Assembly: GCF_036099295.1 (NCBI RefSeq)
Contig: NZ_CP107976.1
Span: 1,364,001 to 1,428,000, forward strand
Source: Streptomyces sp. NBC_00358
GTDB lineage: Bacteria > Actinomycetota > Actinomycetes > Streptomycetales > Streptomycetaceae
Length of the DNA stretch: 64,000 bases
Reading direction: 5' to 3'
Numbering within the stretch: the stretch's first letter is position 1; every line of letters starts with the position of its first letter. Shown one piece after another: positions 7,378 to 16,130 of the stretch. Under the pieces are notes generated by a model that saw only the letters and a list, made by a program, of their open reading frames with translations, was not told the DNA's origin and did no database searches. The position numbers were made by a program, and so were the translations under genes.

Positions 7378-9713
7378 GTACATCCCGGCTGGCCCTGCCT
7401 GAGGAGAACGGCCCCGAACGCTGGTCCTGGCCGATCATCCCAAACCACTACGACACTGCTGTCGAGATCCGGCCCGCCGAGGTACTGGCAGTGAGCGAAC
7501 TCGGGGTGCGGAATCTGCGCCGGCTCAAGGACCACGACCCGTCTGCTGCCAGCTGGCGAGTGATCCGCCGTCTGCTGGTCCCGCTGGAGGCGGTCAACGC
7601 CGCTCTGGACTCGCCACCCACCCCACACCGTCGGCGCGCCATGCTCGACGTGATCGCTGTGCTGCTGACACGTTGCGCGGAGACCGGCCGAACCTTTTGG
7701 GGATGGACCTCGCAGGAGTGGATCCATCTGCTCGGCCGCAACCAGACCGAGTTCCACCAGCACGCCCCGGGCTGGGTCAACGACGAGGTCCGCCCCTATC
7801 TTGCCGCGCACGCCTACCTGTTGGGCTCCTTCAACGAATTCCACCGACTCGGCAGCTTCCAGCGACTCACCCTGTCCTGGCGGATCTTCGGACGCGGCCT
7901 GGTGAGCAGCGAGATCGCCCGCATCCGCGCGGTCCTCGCGTCCTGGGGCTATCAACTGGGGCGGGACGACGACACGCTGCTGCCGATGGTCGTCTGCCAG
8001 CTGCTTCTCCTCAACCGGAGCCCGCATCTGGAGGATCTCGACACCTCGCTGTTCGACCGGGTCCGGCGCGAGAAGATGCTGGCCGGCTCACAGCGCTACA
8101 CGCTGCACGCCACGCAGCGAGCGGTTGCCGAACTCGGGTTCTGTGATCCTCCGCAGCCCATCACTGGCCGCCAGTCGGTACGGGCGACCGGCGGCGCGAA
8201 GACGTGGGAGCAATGGGTCGATCGCTGGTACGCCACCTCTACGCTCACCCCGGGCGTCCGTGGCGCCATGCGTTCCGCCCTCCTCAGGGTGGGCCGGTGG
8301 ATAGCCGCGGAAAAGCCCGACGTTGCTGACCCGACGGACTGGACGCGGCAGACCTGCGCGACCTGGATCGCCGCAGTGGACCGGATGAGGGTCGGTGACT
8401 ACGTTCAGCGGACGGCTGGCCTGGGGGACCGTCTCGGCAAGCCGCTCGAAGCGGCGACCAAGGCCGGGCAGATCACCGCGCTGCGAACGTTCTTCAGGGA
8501 CTGCCAGGAATGGGAGTGGCTGCCCCGCAGCTTCGACCCACTGCGCTCGTTGGCGATCCCTCGCAGCATCACAGCCCTCCTCGGCCCTGACCCGCGGGTG
8601 ATCGCCGATGAGGTCTGGGCGAAGCTTCTGTGGGCGGGTTTGAACCTGGAAGCCGCTGATCTCCCGCAGTCCCAGGCCGGGCAGTTCTACCCCTTCGAAC
8701 TGGTCCGCGCAGTCACACTGACCTGGCTGTTCTCCGGTCAACGCAGCAACGAGATAGCCCGATTGAGGGTGGGCTGCATCCGTTGGCAGCACGACGGCAC
8801 CCCCATCACCGGTGACTCGCAGCAGGTCCTAGCCCGCGACACCGTCTGTCTCCTCGACGTCCCGCCCCACAAGACCGGCACCGCCTTCAGCAAGCCGGTC
8901 GACCCGATCCTCGGCCAGGCCGTCGATGCCTGGCAGGCCGTCCGCCCGGATCAACCGAAGTTCACTGACCGCCGCACCGGCGAGCGCGTCGACCTGCTGT
9001 TCGCCATCCGGGCCCGCCGCGTCTCCACGCACTACATCAACAACACGGTCATCCCGATGCTCTGCCGCAAGGCCGGAGTCCCGGACGCCGACGTCCGCGG
9101 GAACATCACCAGCCACCGGGCCCGGTCCACCATCGCCAGCCAGCTCTACAACGCCAAGGAACCGATGACGCTGTTCGAACTGCAAGCCTGGCTCGGACAC
9201 CGATCACCGCAATCCACCCAGTACTACGCGAAGATCACCCCGAACACCCTGTCCAAGGCATACTCCGAGGCGGGCTACTTCGAGCGGAACGTCCGCACGA
9301 TCGAGGTCCTGGTCGACCGGGACGCGGTCGCCTCCGGTGCCGCCGCTGGCGGTGAGCCCTGGCAGCACTACGACCTCGGGCACGGCTACTGCAGCTACAC
9401 CTTCTTCGAACAGTGCCAGCACCGCATGGCCTGCGCACGCTGCGACTTCTACACCCCAAAGGAATCCACGCGATCCCAACTGCTGGAAGCCAAAGGAAAC
9501 TTGCAGAAGACGGCCGTGTCCATCCCGCTGACCGACGACGAGCAGGCAGCCATCGAGGACGGCCAGGCGGCCCTAGACCGGCTACTTGACCGCCTCGCCG
9601 ACACACCCACTCCGGCCGGCCCGACACCACGCGAACTGGACGTGCCAGCGACAACCCGCCTCCTGCCGCTTGTCGACGTCCGACAGGGCGGGACGGGTTG
9701 CGCATCGCGCTGA
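7374..9713 (+). CDS. Large tyrosine recombinase (TnpB-like) with C-terminal cysteine cluster
   Basis: Encodes 779 residues from GTG 7374, which overlaps the preceding stop; an upstream in-frame start at 7320 exists only inside the previous gene. The catalytic domain lies around residues 440-640, with Arg in SGQRSNEIARLR, Lys in HKTG, SHRARSTI, LGHRSPQST and Tyr in QYYAKI. Downstream near residues 665-690 is a cysteine/histidine-rich stretch (GYCSYTFFEQCQHRMACARC), a probable zinc-binding module also seen in TnpB-type recombinases of Tn554-like elements. The long N-terminal region has no recognised domain. It presumably acts with the smaller recombinase. Confidence 0.87.
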   Translation: MSTSRLALPEENGPERWSWPIIPNHYDTAVEIRPAEVLAVSELGVRNLRRLKDHDPSAASWRVIRRLLVPLEAVNAALDSPPTPHRRRAMLDVIAVLLTRCAETGRTFWGWTSQEWIHLLGRNQTEFHQHAPGWVNDEVRPYLAAHAYLLGSFNEFHRLGSFQRLTLSWRIFGRGLVSSEIARIRAVLASWGYQLGRDDDTLLPMVVCQLLLLNRSPHLEDLDTSLFDRVRREKMLAGSQRYTLHATQRAVAELGFCDPPQPITGRQSVRATGGAKTWEQWVDRWYATSTLTPGVRGAMRSALLRVGRWIAAEKPDVADPTDWTRQTCATWIAAVDRMRVGDYVQRTAGLGDRLGKPLEAATKAGQITALRTFFRDCQEWEWLPRSFDPLRSLAIPRSITALLGPDPRVIADEVWAKLLWAGLNLEAADLPQSQAGQFYPFELVRAVTLTWLFSGQRSNEIARLRVGCIRWQHDGTPITGDSQQVLARDTVCLLDVPPHKTGTAFSKPVDPILGQAVDAWQAVRPDQPKFTDRRTGERVDLLFAIRARRVSTHYINNTVIPMLCRKAGVPDADVRGNITSHRARSTIASQLYNAKEPMTLFELQAWLGHRSPQSTQYYAKITPNTLSKAYSEAGYFERNVRTIEVLVDRDAVASGAAAGGEPWQHYDLGHGYCSYTFFEQCQHRMACARCDFYTPKESTRSQLLEAKGNLQKTAVSIPLTDDEQAAIEDGQAALDRLLDRLADTPTPAGPTPRELDVPATTRLLPLVDVRQGGTGCASR

Positions 9714-9766
9714 TATCGGAGTGCGCACAGGCGCGGAAGAGTGTCACAGTCACTGCCGTGACCTTG

Positions 9767-10249
9767 ATGAACGTGCTCGTCGACTTCGCTCGAACTGGCA
9801 GGATCGGGCCGCTTCACTGCGGAATGCCCCTGACCGAGGCCGAGGATCTCCTCGGTCGCGGGCGCCCCCACCCCGCCCTCCTCATGAAGGGCCCCGACAT
9901 CGATGGCTATCCCTATGCATGGGGAGGCCTTCGACTGGTCGTCACCCAGAGGGCTGTCAGCGGCATCTGGATCGACCTCTGGCCCGGATCAACGGCGAGT
10001 CTCCCGCCGCTCGTCCTGCCTGATTCCGAGTCGTTCGAGGCCACTGTGCTCCGTGAGGAACTGATCACGGCCCTCGACACCGCAGGCTGCCACAACGAGG
10101 TCAACCCCGTCCTCACCTTCGGCGAGCAGTCGAGCATCCCCACCCAGCCCGCCGAGGTCTGCGCTGTCTTCAGCCTGCCCGGCCGGGACCACCATGTTCC
10201 ACACCGCGATCGGCACTACCTCGACGTGATGCACAAGCACACGGCTTGA
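9767..10249 (+). CDS. Uncharacterised protein carried by the inner element
   Basis: Encodes 160 residues from ATG 9767; the frame also permits GTG 9758 or TTG 9698, the last overlapping the recombinase stop. Recognisable features are FARTGRIGPLHCGMPLTEAE, then GRPHPALLMKGPDIDGYPYAWGGL, suggesting a small soluble domain of mixed strands and helices. No catalytic motif is evident and it does not resemble the small TnpC protein of Tn554. It ends only 20 bp before the right end of the element. It may be an accessory or cargo gene; I do not assign a function. Confidence 0.6.
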   Translation: MNVLVDFARTGRIGPLHCGMPLTEAEDLLGRGRPHPALLMKGPDIDGYPYAWGGLRLVVTQRAVSGIWIDLWPGSTASLPPLVLPDSESFEATVLREELITALDTAGCHNEVNPVLTFGEQSSIPTQPAEVCAVFSLPGRDHHVPHRDRHYLDVMHKHTA

Positions 10250-10256
10250 CATCGCT

Positions 10257-10264
10257 GATTCCAC
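10257..10264 (-). repeat. Subterminal inverted 8-mer of inner element, right
   Basis: GATTCCAC on the plus strand is the inverse of the GTGGAATC at 6249-6256. It lies 5 bp from the right end of the recombinase element. Confidence 0.6.
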
Positions 10265-10269
10265 AGAAT

Positions 10270-11817
10270 GATGCGGTTGACGTGTCCTTCGACGACGCCG
10301 GAACTCCAGGGCAGGGTGAGGCCGGCGATGACCGCATCGCGGTCACGGTCGATGCCGGCGGCGAGTGTGTGGAGGCCAGGGAGATCGTCTCGCCGGACTG
10401 CATCGAGCCACTGCGGCAGCCGTTCACCTTGGCGCTCAGTGAGCATCTGGCCGAAGGAGCGGACGTGGCCGGTGAGGGCGTCCAGTTCAGGGCAGTGGAC
10501 CAGAACGGCTTTGAGCCGAAGGTGCTCCGTCTCGTTGAGAGTCTCCGGCCGGCGAAGGATCCATCCGGCGACGACGCGGGGTGACGGTGGCCGAGCTGTG
10601 ACGGGGCCCGACGAGAGCCGCTTCTCCCGGAAATAGGCGCGAACCCGCTGGTAGCTGCCCTGGTAGCCGAGTGGCACGATCTCTTCCCACACGGTCCAGG
10701 CGTTCGTGCAGCCCTGGTTCCAGCGGTCATCCAGGTAGGGCTTGAAGGCGTCGAGTTTGGACGGCCGGCCCTGCCATTGGCCGTGGAACAGGTCCTCCGG
10801 GGTGGCTGCGTCGGCCAAGAGTTTGACGGTGCGGGAGGTCATACGGAGTTGGCGGCCGATCGCCCTCCGGCTGAGCCCGGCGGCGAGTAGTTCGTGGACG
10901 GTCGCGTGCTTGGCGCGGGTGCGGTCGGCGAAACGATGCCCGGTAGGCCACGGCGAGCCGGACGGGTCTGTGAACTTCTCCGGCTGGGGGACGGACTGGG
11001 CTGGATCCGGCGCCAGGACCCGCAGGCACCCGCGGTGGTCTGCGACACAACGCTCAGCGGCCTCGCTCAGGTTGTGCCAGAGGTGCCACCTGTCCGCGAC
11101 CTGCACCGCCTGGGGCGCCCCGGCGGTGGCCCCTTCGGCGAAGAACGGTGCCCGGTCGCGGCATACGACCTCCACCCCGGGCCGCTTCGCGAGCCAAGCG
11201 GCCAGACTGGAAGCCTCCCGGTCGGGCAGCAGGTCCACCGGACGCCTGCTTTCGACGTCGACCAGGACGGTCCCGTAGTGACGCCCTTTGCGGGTCGCGT
11301 ACTCATCGACCCCGACCACGCGCGGGGCGGGAACTTCCGGGTCGGGCAAAGCTTCGACCAGCCTCAGCACCGTGCTGCGGCTGACGGACACGCCAAAGAC
11401 TCTCGCCATGCGGGCCCCGGCCCGTCCGGCGAGCGCGAGGCCGACCGCGGCCAGCGCCGACCGCAGGCGCTCGGTGCGCCGGCCGTATCGACGGGTCAGC
11501 CCCTGCATCTGCTCAGCGAAGGTCCGGCGCCCGCAGGAGATGACCGGGCAGAGGAACCTGCGGACACGCAAGCAGAGGACGACCCGTCTGCCACCGCTGG
11601 GCACGTCAGCGGGAAACCGCAGGTAGGAGCTGTGAATCCGCCGTGACCAGCACAGACAGCCCGGGCAAACGGACTCGGCCGCCGTGCTCCGAGCCTCGAT
11701 GCGCACCGACTCATCGTTCACGTCGACCGACAGCACCGCCACGTCCGCGATCGACGGGAACAGCAACTCCTCCAGCCGTAGCACCACTTCTTCCACGAGC
11801 CGAACCGTCAGCCACAC
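10270..11817 (-). pseudogene. ISL3-family transposase, 5' fragment
   Basis: 516 codons are read from a GTG near 11817 (start uncertain). Family features include the N-terminal cysteine cluster CPGCLCWSRRIHSSY with a further Cys pair near VISCGRR, a central DDE domain opening with VVGVDEYATRKGRHYGTVLV, and the closing glutamate in LPWSSGVVEGHVNRI. The native frame stops at Ile 516, where the inner element begins. A chimeric reading runs 17 more codons into that element and stops at 10216. The missing tail is at 6168-6239. The split removes the conserved KMLKRQMFGRA region, so the product is probably inactive. Confidence 0.92.
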
Positions 11818-11886
11818 CGAACCGGAGGCAGGCTATTTTCGGGCAACCTGCCCCGGGCCTGCTCGCCCAACAATCGTCACTCAGCG

Positions 11887-11916
11887 TGGATAGTCCACGG
11901 AAAGTGCGCCAGAGCC
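11887..11916 (-). repeat. Right terminal inverted repeat of ISL3-family transposon
   Basis: Read on the minus strand it begins GGCTCTGGCGCACTTTCCGT, matching the left end at 19 of 21 positions. It lies about 70 bp upstream of the transposase start, which is a usual distance for ISL3 elements. Confidence 0.9.
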
Positions 11917-11924
11917 CGAGAATC
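11917..11924. repeat. 8-bp target-site duplication, right copy
   Basis: CGAGAATC, identical to 5394-5401. Deleting one copy with the transposon restores the DUF2252 codons for Tyr-Ala-Arg-Ile-Asp-Ala-Glu in frame. Confidence 0.92.
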
Positions 11925-12779
11925 GACGCCGAGCGACTGCGGGACCTCACAACGGGCCAGCTCAGCAAGGGCGGCCAGAAGAAGCTGGACCACGCCCTGG
12001 CGAAGGCCCGTTCGCGCGACACCGTGCAGGTCTTCGAGAAACTCACGCAGCAGGTCGACGGGCGCCCGATGATCGCGCCGGACCCCCCGCTGCTCGTGCC
12101 CATCGCCGATCTGCTTCCCGACTCCCAACGCGCCATGCTGGAGCGCCAGTTCAGAGGACTCATCGAGCGGTACGGGATCACCCTGCCGTCCGACCGGCGC
12201 TTCCTCCTGGACGACTACCAACTCGCGGACGTCGCCCGCAAGGTGGTCGGAGTCGGCAGTGTCGGCACCCGGTGCTGGATCATCCTGCTCCTCGGACGGG
12301 ACGGCCGCGACCCGCTGTTCCTGCAGGCCAAGGAGGCCGACACCTCCGTCCTCGCCGACCACGTCGGGGCCAGCCAGTACCGCAACCAGGGCGAACGAGT
12401 GGTCGCGGGACAGCGGTTGATGCAGGCGGCGAGCGACATCTTCCTCGGCTGGGAACGGGTGGACGGCATCGACGGCAAGCGCCGCGACTTCTACGTCCGG
12501 CAACTGCGCGACTGGAAGGGAATCGCGATGCCGGAGATGATGTCGCCCCTTCAGCTGGAGACCTTCGGCGGCCTCTGCGGCCTCACCCTCGCCCGCGCGC
12601 ACGCCCGGTCCGGCGACCGGATCGCGATCGCCTCCTACCTCGGCAAGAAGGATTCCTTCGACCGGGCTCTCGTGACCTTCGCGGAGGCGTACGCCGACCA
12701 GAACGAGCGCGATCATCAGGCACTCGTCGACGCGGTGCGGGCGGGACGGCTGCCCGCGGAGGACGTCCCGGCCGGTTGA
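11925..12779 (+). pseudogene. DUF2252 gene, 3' fragment
   Basis: 284 codons continue the DUF2252 protein from DAERLRDLTTGQL to the native stop at 12779. Family hallmarks are KALAKAR-like LDHALAKARSRDT, DVARKVVGVGSVGTRCWI, LLLGRDGRDPLFLQAKEA, GQRLMQAASDIFLGW and RDFYVRQLRDWKG. An open frame extends upstream through the transposon end but that part is not homologous. There is no evident start for this fragment, so it is probably untranslated. Confidence 0.88.
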
Positions 12780-12915
12780 CCGGCCCTCGCCGACCGGCCC
12801 TGCGGACGACGCACCACGACCCCGGCCGAAACGGCTCGCGTGGATACGTTGCACGCCTCGGAACGGACCGAACTCGTCCGCAGCAGAGGGATCACCGACA
12901 CCGGAGGAACGAACG

Positions 12916-13614
12916 ATGCCCGCTTCCGGTACCGGCCCAGCGGCGGCCTCGGCCGGCGGCTGGAACACCCGCCTCTACTGGGAGTGGATCGGCTACAACA
13001 CGCTCGCCTTCGTCACCGTCCTGACCGCCGGTTTCGTGCTGGCGCTGCTCGGCAGCGACGCCCTCCACCTCGATCTCGCCAGCGGCCACGTCCTGGTGGC
13101 ACTCCTGATCGCCACCCTGGGGGCCATCCTGTTCGGGGGTGTTCTGGGAGCCCTGCAATGGCTGGTCGTACGGCAGCGGGTGCCCCTTCCCCGCAAGGTG
13201 TGGATCACCGCCAACATCGGGCCGGCACTGCTGGCCTGGCTCCTCGTGATCATGCCTGCCGTGATCACCGCCCAGGACTCCGGCAAGGACGTGTCGACGA
13301 CCTACCTGCTGGCCGCCAGCCAGAGCCTGGCGCTCGGCCCCCTGCTCGGCCTGTCGCAGTCCATGGTGCTCCGCAAGGTCACCGGACGCTGGGCCTGGTG
13401 GATCGGAGCCAACCTGGCCTCCTGGCTGATCGTCGACGCCGTCATCTACCTCCTGGGCCGCCTGACCGGTGACCTCGACGTCCTCACCGGCGACGGATCG
13501 CTCGTGGAGATCTACCTGACCCTGATCGCCACGACACCCCTGACCGGCCGAGCCCTGCTGTGGGTACTCGCCCCCTCGGCCCTGACCGGGACAGCGGCCG
13601 CGGAGCCGCCGTGA
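12916..13614 (+). CDS. Integral membrane protein of unknown function
   Basis: Encodes 232 residues; ATG 12916 is preceded by GGAGGAACGA. Roughly six hydrophobic helices are visible, around residues 25-47, 60-85, 97-118, 130-150, 160-180 and 200-222. Conserved-looking segments include FGGVLGALQWLVVRQRV and LGLSQSMVLRKVTGRWAWW, a repeated small-residue helix followed by Q and V-R/K, suggesting an internal duplication. No transporter signature was recognised. It is the first intact gene after the transposon-split locus and appears monocistronic. Confidence 0.75.
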   Translation: MPASGTGPAAASAGGWNTRLYWEWIGYNTLAFVTVLTAGFVLALLGSDALHLDLASGHVLVALLIATLGAILFGGVLGALQWLVVRQRVPLPRKVWITANIGPALLAWLLVIMPAVITAQDSGKDVSTTYLLAASQSLALGPLLGLSQSMVLRKVTGRWAWWIGANLASWLIVDAVIYLLGRLTGDLDVLTGDGSLVEIYLTLIATTPLTGRALLWVLAPSALTGTAAAEPP

Positions 13615-13746
13615 CGGTCGGCGCAGCCCCGGGGCCGCCGTGACGGTCCCGGGCGCCGTCCCGTGGCATGCGCCGGCCGCGGACGACCGACCCGCGCGCC
13701 GGGGGCCTGCGGCCGCGGGTTCTCCGCGCGACCGCAGGCCTCCGCG

Positions 13747-15468
13747 TCAGGGCCGCATCTCGTAGGCGCCGGACAGGGCCTCGACCTGGGACCAGACGCG
13801 GGCCAGGCGCTCCGGGTCGGCGACCGGGCGGCGGATGGCGGCCAGCGCCCAGGCCGCCTGGTCCTCGGTGGCGGCGGCCTTGCCGTGCAGCTCGGTGGCG
13901 TAGCCGGAGAAGTCACGGACCAGGACGGCGAAGATCTCGTCCAGCAGGTCCTCGTCCAGGCCGGTCAGCTCGGCCTGCTCCAGGACCAGTTGGCCGTAGA
14001 CCACGAGGGCGAAGAGGTGGCCGAGGGCGAGGGAGAAGTCGAGGTCCCGGAGCTGGGCCTTGTCGGGGGTGTGCCGGGAGAGCAGCTCGCACAGCCCGTC
14101 CGCCTGCTCCCGGAAGCGGGCGACGTTGGGCAGCGCGGCGAACCGGTCGTAGGCGATGCGCCAGTCGTGGAAGCGGATGGCACCCAGACCGCGGGCCGGA
14201 CCCTGCGCGAACAGGAACGTGTCGTCCGCCGGATCGAGGCGGGTGGGCACGGGCGCGTAATCGGCGGGCTGGAACAGGTAGTTGCCCATGAACTTCTGGA
14301 TGAGGGCGAGGTTGACGTGGACCGTGCCCTCCAGCTTGGGCAGGCCGCGGATGTCCCGGCACGCCTTGTCGAAGTAGGTGTCCTTCTCGAAGCCCTTGGC
14401 CGCGATGACGTCCCAGAGCAGGTCGATGACCTTCTCGCTCTCGGTGGTGACCTTCATCTTGGTCATCGGGTTGAAGAGCAGGTAGCGGCGGTCGTCGGGA
14501 CCGGCGGAGCGGAAGTAGTCGGCGGCCCGGTCGCTGAAGAGCTTCATGGCGGCCAGCCGGACGTAGGCGTCGGTGAACTCACGGCGCACATGCGGGAAGT
14601 CGGTGACCGGGTTGCCGTACAGGACGCGGTTGTGGGCGTGGGTGACCGCCTCGTACATGGCGTGCTCGCAGATGCCGACGCCCACCGTGCACAGGTTGAA
14701 CTTGCCGATGTTGACGGTGTTGAGCGCGGCGTCGAAGGCGGCCTGGCCGGTGTGCATCACGTCCGCGGCGCGCACCGGGTAGTCCTCCAGGCGGAACTCG
14801 CTGACGAACATCTGCGAGTTCACGACGTTCTGCACCAGGTGGTAGTCCGGGTGCCGGCTGTCCGCCGCGAAGAAGACGTAGCCCTCGGGGCCCTCGATGT
14901 CGGAGCGGCGGCCGAAGACGGAGACCAGTCCGGCGACGTTGCCGTTGCCGATGTAGTACTTGGAACCGTCGGCGCGGAAGCCGCCCTCACCGTCGGGGGT
15001 GAGGACCATGTCCGTCTGGTAGATGTCGGCGCCGTGGCTCTTCTCGGACAGGGCGAAGGCCATCACGTGTCCCTCGGAGAGCAGTCGCGCCGCACGGGCG
15101 CGCGTCTCGGGGTTCGCGCTCTGCCACACCGGGCCGAGGCCGAGGATGGTGACCTGCCAGGTGTACCAGTAGTTGAGGCCGTAGAAGCCGAAGATCTCGT
15201 TGAGGGCGGCGTTCCGGGCGGTGTCCCAGCGCTTGTTCGCGTCGCCCCCGCCGTCGGCGGACGGGGTGAGGAAGGTGGCGAACAGGCCCTCCTTGGCGGC
15301 GAACTCCAGGAAGTCGGCGTACCAGGCGCGGTCCATGTAGTCGCCCAGCAGTGCCGTCTTGCCGCGGGTCTCGAACCAGTCGATGGTCGCCCTCAGCAGG
15401 CGGCGGGTCTCCGGGTCGAAGTGCGCCGGGTCGTAGGTGTGCGGGTTGAAGAGCAGGCTGTTCGCCAT
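13747..15468 (-). CDS. Acyl-CoA dehydrogenase family protein
   Basis: Encodes 573 residues, longer than the usual 380-400 because of extended N- and C-terminal regions. The FAD/acyl-CoA core is recognised from MAFALSEKSHGADIYQT, SKYYIGNGNVAGLVSVFGRR and the helical C-terminal domain with GICEHAMYEAVTHAHNRVLYG. Such long members oxidise acyl-CoA or related thioesters with FAD; the substrate is unknown. The ATG at 15468 follows a GAGGGAAACTTGCC leader. The upstream spacer carries the inverted repeat ACCCT-N5-AGGGT (15540-15554), a possible regulator site. Confidence 0.82.
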   Translation of the reverse strand: MANSLLFNPHTYDPAHFDPETRRLLRATIDWFETRGKTALLGDYMDRAWYADFLEFAAKEGLFATFLTPSADGGGDANKRWDTARNAALNEIFGFYGLNYWYTWQVTILGLGPVWQSANPETRARAARLLSEGHVMAFALSEKSHGADIYQTDMVLTPDGEGGFRADGSKYYIGNGNVAGLVSVFGRRSDIEGPEGYVFFAADSRHPDYHLVQNVVNSQMFVSEFRLEDYPVRAADVMHTGQAAFDAALNTVNIGKFNLCTVGVGICEHAMYEAVTHAHNRVLYGNPVTDFPHVRREFTDAYVRLAAMKLFSDRAADYFRSAGPDDRRYLLFNPMTKMKVTTESEKVIDLLWDVIAAKGFEKDTYFDKACRDIRGLPKLEGTVHVNLALIQKFMGNYLFQPADYAPVPTRLDPADDTFLFAQGPARGLGAIRFHDWRIAYDRFAALPNVARFREQADGLCELLSRHTPDKAQLRDLDFSLALGHLFALVVYGQLVLEQAELTGLDEDLLDEIFAVLVRDFSGYATELHGKAAATEDQAAWALAAIRRPVADPERLARVWSQVEALSGAYEMRP

Positions 15469-15539
15469 GGCAAGTTTCCCTCTCGAATGCGAGTTGAGGT
15501 GTCCGCCGGTGCTCCGGCGCAGGGGACCAGGACATTGTT

Positions 15540-15554
15540 ACCCTCCAGTAGGGT
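15540..15554. promoter_or_regulatory. Candidate operator ACCCT-N5-AGGGT upstream of acyl-CoA dehydrogenase
   Basis: A perfect 5-bp inverted repeat lies 72 bp upstream of the minus-strand ATG at 15468. No regulator gene is adjacent, and the short arms keep this tentative. The rest of the 15469-15893 spacer is GC-rich, with short GTTCGGCCGA-like repetitions (15780-15860), and holds no convincing gene. Confidence 0.3.
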
Positions 15555-15893
15555 GTCATGGGCCGTGAAGTCACCTCGTTCGAGGGCGTGCTGGGCGGGG
15601 CCGGGCGAGGTGCGGTCGAATCCGATCCTGTCCCGGGCAGGGAACCCGTCGAGCCGGGCGGGGTGGCGTACGGCGTCGCCGCGGCCGTGAACGCCCCCGT
15701 TCCGGACCCCGGCGAGGAGTTTCCGTACGTGGACACGCAGCCGTTCGACGTGCCCGGCCGGCCGGGTGCGACCCGGTGCAGCAGGGTCCGGCCGTTTACA
15801 GACCGGGTTCGGCCGAGTGCGGCCGCGTTCGGCCGAATCCGCCCGGGTTCAGCCCGAGCGGCTGCGAGACGCACCCGCGGGGCCCGAGTGGCG

Positions 15894-16130
15894 TCAGCGC
15901 GGATGCCAGGTGAGTTTGTCGCCGCCCACCCAGCGGACCACGTCGGGGTCGTCGAGATCGTGGACCGTGATGCCGTACGCCGCCGCGTACTCCAGGACGT
16001 CCGTGATCGCCTTCGCCTCGCCGACCATCTCGCCGTCGATCTCCATGATCCGGAACGGCGGCGTGCCCGGCTGCACCCCGAGCACCATGATCCGTGGGTT
16101 GGAGATGTGAGGGCTCGCACTTTCGGTCAT
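15894..16130 (-). CDS. Small conserved hypothetical protein
   Basis: Encodes 78 residues from ATG 16130 (MTESASPHISNPRIMVLG). The sequence RIMVLGVQPGTPPFRIMEIDGEMVGEAKAITDVLEYAAAYGITVHDLDDPDVVRWVGG is well ordered and looks like a compact alpha/beta domain; the longer upstream frame is low complexity and rejected. No catalytic motif is seen. It stands alone between the acyl-CoA dehydrogenase and the PHP gene. Confidence 0.7.
   Translation of the reverse strand: MTESASPHISNPRIMVLGVQPGTPPFRIMEIDGEMVGEAKAITDVLEYAAAYGITVHDLDDPDVVRWVGGDKLTWHPR

Larger units (their letters stand above)
6240..10269. mobile_element. 4.03-kb element with two tyrosine recombinases (Tn554-like organisation)
   Basis: Removing 6240-10269 rejoins the ISL3 transposase codons ATC|AAG (Ile-Lys) exactly, so the ends are known to within 1 bp (one T is shared). 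No target duplication is visible, as expected for tyrosine-recombinase transposition. The same 8-mer, GTGGAATC, occurs inverted near both ends (6249-6256 on plus, 10257-10264 on minus), flanked by further partial symmetry, and could form recombinase binding sites. Genes in order are a 360-aa recombinase, a 779-aa recombinase overlapping it by 4 bp, and an unrelated small protein. The large-plus-small recombinase pair resembles TnpA/TnpB of Tn554; the third gene does not look like a recombinase, so it is not a classical three-recombinase element. Confidence 0.85.
5402..11916. mobile_element. ISL3-family transposon with passenger gene, interrupted by a second element
   Basis: A 6515-bp insertion lies between identical 8-bp duplications inside the DUF2252 gene. 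Its ends are imperfect inverted repeats: both begin GGCTCTGGC, and 19 of the first 21 positions match. The element contains an ISL3-family transposase gene on the minus strand next to the right end and an alpha/beta hydrolase between transposase and left end. A 4030-bp tyrosine-recombinase element (6240-10269) lies within the transposase gene. Without that inner insertion the ISL3 transposon would be 2485 bp. With the transposase split, self-mobility is probably lost unless the inner element excises or a related transposase acts in trans. Confidence 0.9.

Noticed and set aside
10216..10269. Read-through C terminus of the ISL3 transposase (ILWNQRCQAVCLCITSR)
   Set aside because: These 17 codons lie within the inner element; the native C terminus is found at 6168-6239.
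5402..11916. Initial idea that the whole insert is an integrative element mobilised by the tyrosine recombinases
   Set aside because: The outer ends have ISL3-type inverted repeats and an 8-bp duplication, and the recombinase genes lie in a separately bounded 4030-bp block inside the transposase gene.
11643..11924. N-terminal extension of the DUF2252 3' fragment
   Set aside because: This stretch is the transposase 5' end and right inverted repeat read in the opposite sense, not a native protein start.
13663..15690. Long plus-strand open frame (675 codons) opposite the acyl-CoA dehydrogenase
   Set aside because: Shadow frame with no recognisable domain; the minus-strand enzyme has clear family motifs.
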